This document shows positions 1-8,518 of a stretch of 64,000 nt of DNA, one piece after another. Both the position numbers and the translations under genes were made by a program. Source of the stretch: an uncultured Lachnospiraceae bacterium. Its GTDB lineage: Bacteria; Bacillota; Clostridia; Lachnospirales; Lachnospiraceae. Position 1 is the first letter of the stretch, and every line of letters begins with the position of its first letter. The stretch covers positions 44,988 to 108,987 of the forward strand of contig CANRFZ010000011.1 in assembly GCA_947630025.1 (NCBI GenBank). The letters are read 5' to 3'. The notes under the pieces are model-generated. The model made no database searches and had not been told where the DNA came from. It was given only the letters and a program-made list of their open reading frames with translations.

Positions 1-204
1 TTCACCCTCGGCGGCGTCTCCACTCTCCGCATCCCCGGCGGCTTCCTCGGACAGAAGCGTATTCTCCACCATACCCAGTTCTTTGGCCCGGGCGATAATC
101 TGCTCGTCCGTCATACTCCGGCGGCCCGACAACGCCACGCCCATGATGACCGCCGTAACGACGATCCCCAGCCCGAGGCCCCTCAAATAATATTTCCGTT
201 CCAT
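1..204 (-). CDS. Membrane-anchored protein, C-terminus cut by window edge
   Basis: The frame is open from an ATG at 204 to the window edge (68 codons, no stop). A GGAG Shine-Dalgarno (SD) lies 6 nt upstream. Residues about 5-24 form a single hydrophobic segment after a short basic start, so it is an N-in membrane anchor. A predicted helical stretch (MTDEQIIARAKELGM) and an acidic Glu/Ala/Gly linker follow. It is the last visible gene of the fla/che operon. Short proteins of this type after the DUF6115 gene are often labelled MltG/YceG-like in Lachnospiraceae; that is from memory, and the catalytic part is not in the window. Function unknown. Confidence 0.6.
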   Translation of the reverse strand, partial: MERKYYLRGLGLGIVVTAVIMGVALSGRRSMTDEQIIARAKELGMVENTLLSEEAAGDAESGDAAEGE

Positions 205-252
205 CCCAATCTCCATCCCGCGGCGCTTCGCGCCCGGAAGCATATCCGAATG

Positions 253-1404
253 CTACATTCCTTCAAACAGGTCGATGACCAGCTTCACTTCGCCTAAGCC
301 CAGCCCCAGCTCCTTGGCGATCGCCATGTTGGATTTGCCCGCCTTGTGAAGCTCCAGTATCCGCTCGTTGCTGTTGCGCCCGCGCTTTTTGCCGTGGTCG
401 AACCGCAGTTCCACACCGGGGGCGTTTTCGTTTTCGTTTTCATTCTCAATTTCATTTTCGTCCGCCCGCGCCTGCGCTTTTCTGGCGGCGTTCTTCCTGC
501 CTCTGGTCTTCCTGCCGCCGCCTTCCGCTTTATCCGCTTTGTCCTCGCCGGGATGAAAGAATCCCATGCTGGCAAAGGCTTCGCTGGTGGACATATCTTC
601 CTCGTCCGGCGCGGCATAGTCGCCGTCCTCCCGATGGATGATCTCCACCCGTCTGGGCGCGATGGGCTTAAAGATATTCTGTTCCTCCGGCGCTTCCTCG
701 GGCGCTTCCTCAGACACGATGGCCGGCCCTGCCTCGGCTCCGGCGTCCTCCGCCGCCGCGGTCTGTTCGGGATAACGGCTGCTGCCTTCTCCCAGCAGCT
801 CCGCAGACGTTACCTGCAGGGGCGCACTGTCTGCGTCGCCATAGGCCGCCCTGCCGTCGTCCCAGTCTCTGTCCGCCGCATCCTGCCGGTAGGCGGCGTC
901 AGCGTAAGCGGCCAGACTGTCTCTGGCGTCCTCGATCTCTTGGAGGGCGCTGTGCGCGGTGTTCTGCGCTTCCGCAGCGGTGATCTCCGCGTCCTTGGCC
1001 GTCTGCTTGATCTGATCCGCCGTCACGGTGGCCTCGTTGATCGTTGTCATCAGATTGTCGTGCTTGTCGTTCAGCATATCGTAGAGAAAGACCACTTCTT
1101 TGTGATTCTTGTTGATCTCCTCCAGCACCGTGTCGGAATACTCGCCGACGGCCATGACTTTTTCGTTGGCCACGCGCTCCATGGCGCGCTCGGCGCGTTC
1201 GATGGAATAGTTCACGGTTTCGTCCACGATATCTTCTATGCGGCCCTTGGCCCGCTCTATTTCCGTATCGACCATCTTGCTGATCTCACCCTCGCCGATG
1301 GCCTGCGCTTCTTCGCCCGTATCTTTCCTGCCGGCAGGCATCAGATAACCCAGCAGAAAGATCACCGCGCCGATCACGATCAGAATAATCTCCGTTGCAC
1401 TCAT
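253..1404 (-). CDS. DUF6115-type membrane-anchored protein with C-terminal HTH-like segment
   Basis: 383 aa. Residues about 4-23 are one transmembrane segment. A long helical, Ala/Glu-rich region (about 40-170) looks like coiled coil, followed by a disordered acidic and basic linker with a short NE repeat near residue 330. The last 40 residues (NERILELHKAGKSNMAIAKE and following) resemble a helix-turn-helix of the kind seen in DUF6115 proteins, which commonly end fla/che operons in Clostridia. The gene lies 34 nt after the 104 aa gene. No enzymatic motif is visible, and a cell-surface or motility accessory role is inference from context only. Confidence 0.65.
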   Translation of the reverse strand: MSATEIILIVIGAVIFLLGYLMPAGRKDTGEEAQAIGEGEISKMVDTEIERAKGRIEDIVDETVNYSIERAERAMERVANEKVMAVGEYSDTVLEEINKNHKEVVFLYDMLNDKHDNLMTTINEATVTADQIKQTAKDAEITAAEAQNTAHSALQEIEDARDSLAAYADAAYRQDAADRDWDDGRAAYGDADSAPLQVTSAELLGEGSSRYPEQTAAAEDAGAEAGPAIVSEEAPEEAPEEQNIFKPIAPRRVEIIHREDGDYAAPDEEDMSTSEAFASMGFFHPGEDKADKAEGGGRKTRGRKNAARKAQARADENEIENENENENAPGVELRFDHGKKRGRNSNERILELHKAGKSNMAIAKELGLGLGEVKLVIDLFEGM

Positions 1405-1438
1405 CTCGGTCGTTCTCCGTTCTCTGTCCGAATCTCAC

Positions 1439-1753
1439 CTATACGGTAAAGTCTATCGTCTTCTTCAGCAGCACCTTGCCGTCTGGATTTTCGCCGGGCT
1501 TCCTTTTGCGGGAACGGCCTCCGTCGCCGTTGTACTCGTTGCTGCCCTTGTCCTTGGCGTCAAAGTGTTTCTCATGATACTCCGGCTGGTCGCCTTTGTT
1601 GACTCTGTTGACCTGACGCTCGATCTGCCGCGTCATCTGCTGCCCCACGTTGGCCTGCTCCACCATTCCCTTGGAATCGTCGTTGTGTTTGAGCGTGGTG
1701 AAATCCTGCGCCCTCGTAATCTGCCCCTGCATTTCCACAAATCCTATCGCCAT
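1439..1753 (-). CDS. Small conserved-looking hypothetical protein of the fla/che operon
   Basis: 104 aa, hydrophilic, with no signal peptide or membrane segment. The first half is Gln/Arg/Val-rich and helical (VGQQMTRQIERQVNRVNKG); the second half is basic and disordered. The ATG at 1753 follows a good SD (AGGAGG). It sits between fapA and the DUF6115 gene in the same direction with short gaps. The codon pattern matches its neighbours and the start is unambiguous, so it is probably real. I do not recognise a named family and assign no function. Confidence 0.6.
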   Translation of the reverse strand: MAIGFVEMQGQITRAQDFTTLKHNDDSKGMVEQANVGQQMTRQIERQVNRVNKGDQPEYHEKHFDAKDKGSNEYNGDGGRSRKRKPGENPDGKVLLKKTIDFTV

Positions 1754-1854
1754 GCAAACGCCTCCTGTCCTGTGACATTACCTTTGGTTTTTCTCTGTAA
1801 TATTTTTCTGTAATATTGCTCTGCGATCTTTCCTTATGATTTTTCCGCTATTTC

Positions 1855-3444
1855 CTAATACGGCGCCGTCTTTACGTCGCCGCGCTCTTTGATAAATCTG
1901 CAGTAATGGGTATCTTTCTGTACCGTCATGGATACGTCGTCGATGCAGATCTTCGTGCCGGGATAGACCATCCCCCTGACTTTGATCTGCGCCTGCGTGC
2001 CGCCGCCGATCTGCTCCTCCAGCTCGTCAAGCTCCGTCTGGCTCTCTTTGATGGCCGCGCTTTTCTGCGCCGCCGCCGTATTCAGCGACTGGATATATTT
2101 GACCTGTTCGGGGCTCAGTTTCACGCCTTGGGCGATCTTCTGTCTGGTGGACGCCAGCACGGGCATGATCGACTGCAGCGTCTTATTGTCTTCCTCGATC
2201 TGCTTCTGGAGCTGCGCGATGCGGTTCTTTACCTTGGGATCGGCTCCCACTTCTACGACCGTATCCGCTCCCATCTCGGAGCCCAGCGTCTTGACGTTGA
2301 TGCCGCCCGCCGCGCACACGCGCCCGCCGGTGATAAACCCGCGCTTGCCGTCTACGTTGACCTCGCCGCCTGCCATGATCCTGCTGTGCAGGATAGACTC
2401 GGAAGCCACATAGCCGTCCGCCTGCGCGGTAGTGTTTTCCAAGAATTTGGCGATGATGTTGCCGCCTGCCTTTAGCGTGCCCTTTCCCATGCCGTTCATA
2501 CCGCGGGCGATGACGATATTGCCGTCCGCCTGCAGCTCGGCGCCTTCCACAACGCCTTTGACGATGATGTCGCCGTGGGCCGTCACGGAAAAATTCGTGG
2601 ACACGTTGCCGTTGATCTGCACGGTGCCCTCATACTCAATATTTCCGGTGGAATTGTCCACGTTCTCCACTTCCAGCATATCCGAGACGAAAACCTGACC
2701 GTCCACCAGCTCCACATGGCCGTTTACGAGAGTCGTCAGCGTCAGCCCGTCCTCGGACAGTTCGATATGATTGCCGAATCGGAATGTCTCTTTCTTGACT
2801 TCCGCGGGTTTGAGCGGCTCGCCAAAGACATTCTCGCCGTCCTCGCCCGGCACTTCGGGGTGGAGCACCGCCAGCACGTCTCCTTTGTTACAGTGGTTCA
2901 GAATATTCAGATGAAAGAAATCCACGCTGCCGTCTTCATTTAATGTGGGCTTCGCTTTTTTGTCCGTATTGAAGTAATATTCGATATAGGCGTCCTGCCC
3001 CTGCACCGGAGGCGTGCCCTCCGCGACCAGAATGTCCTCGCAGTACTGCCGCTGCCGCACGAACTGTTCTATGGCGTCATGCCTGATGCCGTACCGCACC
3101 CCTTTGGCCTGCAGGTCGCCGGCGATCTCCTCGGCGGACATCTCCTCCCCGCCCTCGGACGCCGCGTAGAACTTCGCGTATACGCTCATCTTATCCGGCG
3201 CTATGGTGAGCTTGCAGCACCCGCGCTCTTTGTAATGCCCCATCTGCTCCAGCAGCAGGACGTTCTCCGTCTCCGCCGCCTTCTCCACCGCACGCCGCAG
3301 CGTCGGCAGATCGCAGGCATAATTTTTCATCGTCATGTATTCCACGACGTCGTTAATGTCAAGCGGCTTATCTCCGTCCGTCGGCGGAATCAGCTTAATG
3401 CTCGTCTTGTCCGCATCGTTTACCAGTCTGAAATATCCGTTCAT
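1855..3444 (-). CDS. fapA: FapA / DUF342 family protein
   Basis: 529 aa. The central part (about residues 150-380) is a repetitive Gly/Asp/Val beta-helix-like region of short strands, typical of DUF342 (Flagellar Assembly Protein A). A coiled coil follows (about 395-465, rich in Gln, Lys and Glu), then a short C-terminal beta region. Length fits the family. FapA-type proteins are linked to flagellar assembly or polar localisation in some bacteria; in Clostridia they lie next to the sigma-28 gene, as here (36 nt after it). The biochemical activity is not known. Confidence 0.85.
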   Translation of the reverse strand: MNGYFRLVNDADKTSIKLIPPTDGDKPLDINDVVEYMTMKNYACDLPTLRRAVEKAAETENVLLLEQMGHYKERGCCKLTIAPDKMSVYAKFYAASEGGEEMSAEEIAGDLQAKGVRYGIRHDAIEQFVRQRQYCEDILVAEGTPPVQGQDAYIEYYFNTDKKAKPTLNEDGSVDFFHLNILNHCNKGDVLAVLHPEVPGEDGENVFGEPLKPAEVKKETFRFGNHIELSEDGLTLTTLVNGHVELVDGQVFVSDMLEVENVDNSTGNIEYEGTVQINGNVSTNFSVTAHGDIIVKGVVEGAELQADGNIVIARGMNGMGKGTLKAGGNIIAKFLENTTAQADGYVASESILHSRIMAGGEVNVDGKRGFITGGRVCAAGGINVKTLGSEMGADTVVEVGADPKVKNRIAQLQKQIEEDNKTLQSIMPVLASTRQKIAQGVKLSPEQVKYIQSLNTAAAQKSAAIKESQTELDELEEQIGGGTQAQIKVRGMVYPGTKICIDDVSMTVQKDTHYCRFIKERGDVKTAPY

Positions 3445-3480
3445 GGTGCCCTTATCTTCCCCTCTGTCCGTACCGGCCCT

Positions 3481-4263
3481 CTACCGGTCTCCCGTTTCCG
3501 TCAGAATGCCGATATAATTTCCCAGTTTTCCCTTCATCTTCTGCAGCGCCCTCGTATGGAGCTGCGATATTCTGGACTCCGACACTTCCAGAATATTGCT
3601 GACTTCCTTCAATGTCAGCTCCTCGTAATAGTACAGGACGATGACTTTGCGCTCCTTCTCCGTCAGGATCTCCAGCGCCTCGGCCAGCTTCTTCTTCAGT
3701 TCATCCCGCTCCAGCACTTCCTCCGGACTGTCGAACTGCGCACTGTGGGTGTGGCTCGCCTCGTTGGACACTTCCGTCCCCTGCTCCAGAAACTCGTTGA
3801 GCGAAACGACGTTGGTGACTTTCATCTGGGACTGCCAATCCAGATACTCGTCGCCGGTGATGCCCAGCCCCTCCGCGATCTCGTCGTCCGTGGCGCTCCT
3901 GCCGCAGCGTCCCTCGATCTCCTTGATTACGGAATCGATCTTTTTCTGCTTCTGCCGGATCGTCCGCGGTATCCAGTCCATCTTGCGGATCTGATCCAGA
4001 ATCGCGCCCCTGATGCGGAGACTCGCGTAAGTTTCAAACTTGACGTCCTTGAGGAAATCAAACTTGTCGATGGCGTCGATCAGCCCGAAGATACCGTAGC
4101 TCACCAGATCGTCATATTCCACGTTGTAGCCCAGATACATACTCAGACGGCCCGCCACCACTTTGACGAGCGGCGCATACTCCAATATGATCTTTTCCCT
4201 GAGTTCGGGCGACTTCGACTTCGCGTAGTCCTCCCAGAGCCTCTTTCTGCCTGCCTCATCCAT
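3481..4263 (-). CDS. fliA: RNA polymerase sigma factor, FliA/WhiG (sigma-28) family
   Basis: 260 aa. Region 2 is clear (YDDLVSYGIFGLIDAIDKFD near residue 50, then the FETYASLRIRGAILDQIRKMDW core-binding and -10 helix), and region 4 ends the protein with a helix-turn-helix (LTLKEVSNILEVSESRISQL). There is no anti-sigma gene (flgM) beside it in this window. It should direct late flagellar and chemotaxis promoters of the TAAA-N15-GCCGATAT type; one such site is seen upstream of fliK. B. subtilis calls the orthologue sigD, at the same place near the end of the fla/che operon. Confidence 0.95.
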   Translation of the reverse strand: MDEAGRKRLWEDYAKSKSPELREKIILEYAPLVKVVAGRLSMYLGYNVEYDDLVSYGIFGLIDAIDKFDFLKDVKFETYASLRIRGAILDQIRKMDWIPRTIRQKQKKIDSVIKEIEGRCGRSATDDEIAEGLGITGDEYLDWQSQMKVTNVVSLNEFLEQGTEVSNEASHTHSAQFDSPEEVLERDELKKKLAEALEILTEKERKVIVLYYYEELTLKEVSNILEVSESRISQLHTRALQKMKGKLGNYIGILTETGDR

Positions 4264-4296
4264 ATGCGTTATTCATCCTTCTGTCCGCTTCGGAGA

Positions 4297-4713
4297 TTAT
4301 TGCTGATCTTCTTCCGCGAGTTCCTTCTCGATGACTTCGCCTTCCTCCATGCCGGCTTCCTCGATCTGTTTTTCAAACTGATCGAACATATACTTGATTA
4401 CGCAGCCCGCCATATAAAAACCCACCAGAACACACAACAGGATCATCAGCATCGTCTTCGTCTCATAGTGGAAGATATGCATCGTGATGCTGGCCGCCGC
4501 GCCCGCCAGAAGCATGACAAAAGGCGGAATCAGCCTGCGCTTTTTGGCCCGCAGCTCCCGCTCTTTTGCTTCCCGTTCTTCTCTGGCCTTTCGTTCTTGG
4601 GCCGTTTCCGCTTCTATTTCGGCAGTTTCTTCCTCGCCGTCCTGTTCTGTTGTCTGTGCGCCGGGTTTCTGTTCCTCGTCCTTATCCCCGGTGTCCACTG
4701 TCTCGTAATCCAC
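4297..4713 (-). CDS. Two-helix membrane protein between cheD and the sigma-28 gene
   Basis: 138 aa. The first 60 residues are highly charged: acidic to about 36, then an RKAREEREAKERELRAKKRR-type Arg/Glu/Lys helix. Two transmembrane segments follow at about 63-80 and 87-107, and a Glu-rich C-terminal tail. Topology would place both charged tails inside. It is co-oriented and closely spaced with cheD and the sigma gene. No family is recognised. The position resembles the small membrane protein genes (swrB in B. subtilis) found just before sigD, but there is no recognisable similarity to SwrB, so function is open. Confidence 0.6.
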   Translation of the reverse strand: MDYETVDTGDKDEEQKPGAQTTEQDGEEETAEIEAETAQERKAREEREAKERELRAKKRRLIPPFVMLLAGAAASITMHIFHYETKTMLMILLCVLVGFYMAGCVIKYMFDQFEKQIEEAGMEEGEVIEKELAEEDQQ

Positions 4714-4745
4714 TTGCCAAACCCCTTCGTCCTGTCATCCGCCGG

Positions 4746-5231
4746 TCAGATCACGCTCTCCGGTTTTCCTACCGCCCGGATCACGAAATCCCCCGTCTCC
4801 GGATAGAAAATAACGGTTCTTCCATAATTCTTGCCGGTGTCCTCCGCCAGAATCGGGATTTTGAGCTGCGCCAGCTTCGCCTTGGTCGCCTGCACATTCC
4901 GCTCGCCCACACGAACCATGTCGCTCTTATTCTGAAAAGCAAACATCTGCGCGCCGCCCGCGATCTTGGCTACCAGCCGCGATCTGTTCGCCCCTTTTGC
5001 CACTACCTGTTTCACCAGTTCTTCTATGCCCGTATCCGCAAACTTCGGAATGTTCGTATTGTTGCGGATCGAGGTACTGTCCGGAAGCATGATATGCGCC
5101 AGACCGCCGATCTTCGTCACCGGATCGCGGACCGCAATACCGACACAGGAACCGAGCCCCAGCGTCGTAATGCTGTCAGGACTGACGCACACGTTCAAAT
5201 CAGCCATACCGACCTTTATCAAATTGCCCAT
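4746..5231 (-). CDS. cheD: Chemoreceptor glutamine deamidase CheD
   Basis: 161 aa, full family length. CheD deamidates glutamines on methyl-accepting chemoreceptors and binds CheC. The active-site block is present: TLGLGSCVGIAVRD with the catalytic Cys, then GGLAHIMLPDS with the catalytic His. The gene follows cheC by 47 nt, the usual Firmicute pairing of deamidase with its CheY-P phosphatase partner. Confidence 0.95.
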   Translation of the reverse strand: MGNLIKVGMADLNVCVSPDSITTLGLGSCVGIAVRDPVTKIGGLAHIMLPDSTSIRNNTNIPKFADTGIEELVKQVVAKGANRSRLVAKIAGGAQMFAFQNKSDMVRVGERNVQATKAKLAQLKIPILAEDTGKNYGRTVIFYPETGDFVIRAVGKPESVI

Positions 5232-5278
5232 GTTAGACCTCTCCTGTTTACACTTGCTAAATCTTCCGACGCGCGTCG

Positions 5279-5893
5279 TTATGCCAGTCCCAGTGCCATC
5301 AGTATTTTACTGTAGGAATCCAGATCGGGAACCAGTATAAAATAACCGTCCAGCACCCTCTCGTCAAAGAACTGCGTCTGAATCAGCAGCATTTTGTCCC
5401 CCAGCGCGCCGAACTGGATCGCGGGCACGCTCAGGATAGCGCCCGCCATATCCACCGTCAGGTCCGGGACGGATGGATATATGACAAGATTGGTCAGTGC
5501 TGACAACGAATTGAGGTACGCGCCGGTAATGATATTTCCTACCTCCTTTAACGCCGAGAACTCCATCTCGGAGAACTCGTCGCCCTCCATCTCCATTCCC
5601 ATCAGCTTGTTGACCAGATACCGCGCCGCCTGTTTCTCCAGCAGGAACATGATACTGCCGGTGATATCGCCCTCGATACCCAGATAAATGCCGGCCATGA
5701 TGGTTTCCTCGCCGCCCATCATCTCGCCCAGTTCCTTGAACTCCAGCAGCTTTACCTGCGGAACCGCCATGTCCACCTTGCACTGCATCATCTGCGCCAG
5801 CGCTGTGGTGGCGTTGCCGGCGCCGATATTTCCCAACTCTTTCAAAACGTCGATATACTCGTTCGACATCTTTTCCAAGGATATGTCACTCAC
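5279..5893 (-). CDS. cheC: CheY-P phosphatase CheC
   Basis: 204 aa with two CheC-type repeats. The first active helix reads LKELGNIGAGNATTALAQM (about residues 18-36) and the second MEFSALKEVGNIITGAYLNSL (about 107-127); both keep the E-x-x-N pattern needed for CheY-P dephosphorylation. Two active helices match CheC. The gene lies 10 nt after cheW and before cheD. Confidence 0.95.
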   Translation of the reverse strand: MSDISLEKMSNEYIDVLKELGNIGAGNATTALAQMMQCKVDMAVPQVKLLEFKELGEMMGGEETIMAGIYLGIEGDITGSIMFLLEKQAARYLVNKLMGMEMEGDEFSEMEFSALKEVGNIITGAYLNSLSALTNLVIYPSVPDLTVDMAGAILSVPAIQFGALGDKMLLIQTQFFDERVLDGYFILVPDLDSYSKILMALGLA

Positions 5894-5903
5894 CGTAAAC
5901 CTC

Positions 5904-6353
5904 CTACACGTTTTCCATCACTACGGCGTTCAGATCCAGCAGGGAGATCAGCCCTCCCTCGCATTTGCCGATTCCGCACAGGAAATTGTTTTTGTCGTCT
6001 TTGGAATCATACGCCATCCGCTCGATCTGATCGTTGTCCAGCGTGACGACTTCCTTCACCTCGTCCACGATCACGCCGATCGTACCCTGCTGCTCCAGCT
6101 TCAGGATGATGATCCGGCTGGACTTCGTCTCCACATCCGGCTCCAGGCCCATCTTGATGCGGATGCTCATGACCGGAATGACCTCGCCGCGCAGATTGAT
6201 GACGCCCTTCAAGTAGCTGTCCACCTTGGGCACTCTCGTGATATGCTGCATCCTGACAATATTGTCAATAAACTTGATATCGATTCCGTACTGCTCATCA
6301 CCAAGTTTGATCACTATGAACTGTGTGGTTTCAACTGTTTTTAATTCTTCCAT
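5904..6353 (-). CDS. cheW: Chemotaxis coupling protein CheW
   Basis: 149 aa, one SH3-like CheW domain. Motifs visible are FVIKLGDEQYGIDI-type N-terminal strands, the VKGVINLRGEVIPVMSIRIKMG block and the C-terminal VVTLDNDQIERM region. CheW links chemoreceptors to the CheA kinase. It follows cheA by 19 nt. Confidence 0.96.
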   Translation of the reverse strand: MEELKTVETTQFIVIKLGDEQYGIDIKFIDNIVRMQHITRVPKVDSYLKGVINLRGEVIPVMSIRIKMGLEPDVETKSSRIIILKLEQQGTIGVIVDEVKEVVTLDNDQIERMAYDSKDDKNNFLCGIGKCEGGLISLLDLNAVVMENV

Positions 6354-6372
6354 GTCACGGTTCCTCCTCTGC

Positions 6373-8517
6373 TTAAATCAACGTATTGGCGTCAAGGATC
6401 AGCGCAACCTCGCCGTCGCCGAGGACGGTAGCGCCGCTGATGATCTTGCACTTGCTGATGTATTTGCCCAGAGACTTGATGACGATCTCCTGCTGGCCGA
6501 TCAGCTCATCCACAACCAGACCTGCCTGCCTGTCGCCCTTCTTGACGACGACGACGACCAGATTCTCGGCGGGATCTTTCTTGCTCTCCACATCCAGAAT
6601 CTGATTTAAGCGGATCAGCGGAATAACGTCCGTCCGAAGCTGGATCACTTCCTTGTTCTGCACCAGCTTGACGTCGTCGGGCGAAATATCCTCGATCGTC
6701 TGGATGGAGCCGAGCGAAATAGCGTATTTCTCGTTGCCGATGTCTACCATCAGCGCCTGAATGATGGCCAGCGTCAGCGGCAGCCTGATGATCCACGAAC
6801 TGCCCTCGCCGAGCTTGCTCTTGACTTCCACCTCGCCGCTGAGCGCCTCGATCTTGGACTTCACGACGTCCAGACCGACGCCGCGGCCCGACACGTCGGA
6901 TACGACCTTGGCCGTGGAGAAGCCCGCGTGGAACAACAGGTCGATGCTCTCCTTCTCGCTCATATTTTCCGCCTGCTCCGGCGTGATAATGCCTTTCTCT
7001 ATCGCTTTGGCACGGACGGCCTGCGTATCGATGCCGTTACCGTCGTCCCTGACCTCGATCACAACGTTATTGCCGTCCTGATAAGCGTCTAAGAAGATGG
7101 AGCCCACCTCCGGCTTGCCTCTCTCCTTGCGGACTTCCGCCGACTCCAAGCCGTGATCTGCGGAGTTGCGCAGCAGGTGCATCAGCGGATCGCCGATCTC
7201 GTCCACCACGGTGCGGTCCAGCTCGGTCTCCTCACCGGTCATATACAGTTCCATCTTCTTACCCAGCGTTTTCTGCAGGTCGCGCACCATACGCGGGAAC
7301 TTGCTGACGGTGCTCTCGATGGGCACCATGCGCACTTTCATGACGGACTCGTGCAGCGAAGTGGTGACGCTCTCCAGATACTCGATCTGCTCGTTCACCG
7401 CCGTCGTGGATGTGCCGGAGGCCGCAGACGCGGCTACCAGAGAGTTCTTGGCGATGATCAGCTCGCTCACCAGATTCATCAGCGTGTCCAGTTTCTCGAT
7501 ATCCACCCTGACGGTTCTGTTGACCACCGGCTTATTGCCCGCAGGCTTATTACCCGCCGGCTTCTTGTCGTCGGCCTTCTTCTTGGCGGGCGCTGCGGAT
7601 GCCGCAGGAGCAGCCGCCGCGGGAGCCGCAGACGCCGATGCCGCAGGAGCTTCTTTCTGAACCGGGGCCGCTGCCGCCGCCGCGCCGGACTCGTCCTCCG
7701 CTGCCGCCACATCGATATGGTCGGGATCGATCACGCCGCCCTGCACATCCTCGATCTCGGATACGCTCTTGGCCGCGCCGACCACCTGATCCAGCGTGCC
7801 GTCGGAGATTACGACGAGGCTGAAATCCAGTTCAAACTTCTCGTCCTCGATATCCTGCGCCGAGGGGCTGGATACCACGATCTCGCCGACTTCCTCTATG
7901 GCCTTGAATACCAGAAACGCCCTTGCCGCCTTCAGGATGCAGGATTCCTGCACCTTGACGGTCAGGCCGTACACTTTCTTGCCCTGAGACACCGCTTCCT
8001 TGAGAACATTCTGCTCCGTCTCGCCCAGCTTGACAGCTTTCCACTTCTCGCCGCCGGATGCGGTATCGGCTGCCTGTGTGGGCGCCTCCTGTGCCGCGGG
8101 AGCCTCGTTTCCGCCGTCGTCCTCTCCGCCTTCCTCGCCTTTCAGGATATCGTTGAGCTGCTTGATCAGCGGTTCGTTGTCGTTGGTGCCCTCATCTGCG
8201 TTGTTGCGGATATTGGTCGTGTATTCTTCCAGCGCGTCGAGGCACTGGAACAGTACGTCGATCATTTCCGCCTTGACCGTGATGTTGCCGTTGCGGACTT
8301 CCGAGAATACATTTTCCATGTCATGCGTCAGGTTCTGCATTCTCTTGTAGCCCATCGTGCCCGCCATGCCCTTCAGCGAGTGGGCCGCACGGAAGATCTC
8401 GTTGATCGTGTCCATGTTGCCCGGCTCCTGCTCCAGCGAGAGGATCTGGGTGTTCAGATTCTGCAAATGTTCGTTCGTTTCATCAAGGAAAATTTCGAGA
8501 TACTGGCTTACATCCAT
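6373..8517 (-). CDS. cheA: Chemotaxis histidine kinase CheA
   Basis: 714 aa. The N-terminal Hpt domain carries the phosphorylated His at residue 45 in AAHSLKGMAGTMGY. A CheY-binding (P2) region and a long Ala/Pro/Lys linker (about residues 270-325) with a GNKPAGNKP duplication follow. Then come the dimerisation helices (VDIEKLDTLMNLVSELIIAK), the kinase with its N, G1 and G2 boxes (LLRNSADHGLE, VRDDGNGID, GRGVGLDVV) and the CheW-like regulatory domain at the end. Its stop is one base before the cheW spacer, within the che cluster. Confidence 0.97.
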   Translation of the reverse strand: MDVSQYLEIFLDETNEHLQNLNTQILSLEQEPGNMDTINEIFRAAHSLKGMAGTMGYKRMQNLTHDMENVFSEVRNGNITVKAEMIDVLFQCLDALEEYTTNIRNNADEGTNDNEPLIKQLNDILKGEEGGEDDGGNEAPAAQEAPTQAADTASGGEKWKAVKLGETEQNVLKEAVSQGKKVYGLTVKVQESCILKAARAFLVFKAIEEVGEIVVSSPSAQDIEDEKFELDFSLVVISDGTLDQVVGAAKSVSEIEDVQGGVIDPDHIDVAAAEDESGAAAAAAPVQKEAPAASASAAPAAAAPAASAAPAKKKADDKKPAGNKPAGNKPVVNRTVRVDIEKLDTLMNLVSELIIAKNSLVAASAASGTSTTAVNEQIEYLESVTTSLHESVMKVRMVPIESTVSKFPRMVRDLQKTLGKKMELYMTGEETELDRTVVDEIGDPLMHLLRNSADHGLESAEVRKERGKPEVGSIFLDAYQDGNNVVIEVRDDGNGIDTQAVRAKAIEKGIITPEQAENMSEKESIDLLFHAGFSTAKVVSDVSGRGVGLDVVKSKIEALSGEVEVKSKLGEGSSWIIRLPLTLAIIQALMVDIGNEKYAISLGSIQTIEDISPDDVKLVQNKEVIQLRTDVIPLIRLNQILDVESKKDPAENLVVVVVKKGDRQAGLVVDELIGQQEIVIKSLGKYISKCKIISGATVLGDGEVALILDANTLI

Positions 8518-8518
8518 G

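Noticed and set aside
3079..4806. 575-residue plus-strand frame over fapA, the sigma-28 gene and its neighbour
   Set aside because: It runs antisense across three well-recognised genes and has Arg/Leu/His-rich shadow composition.
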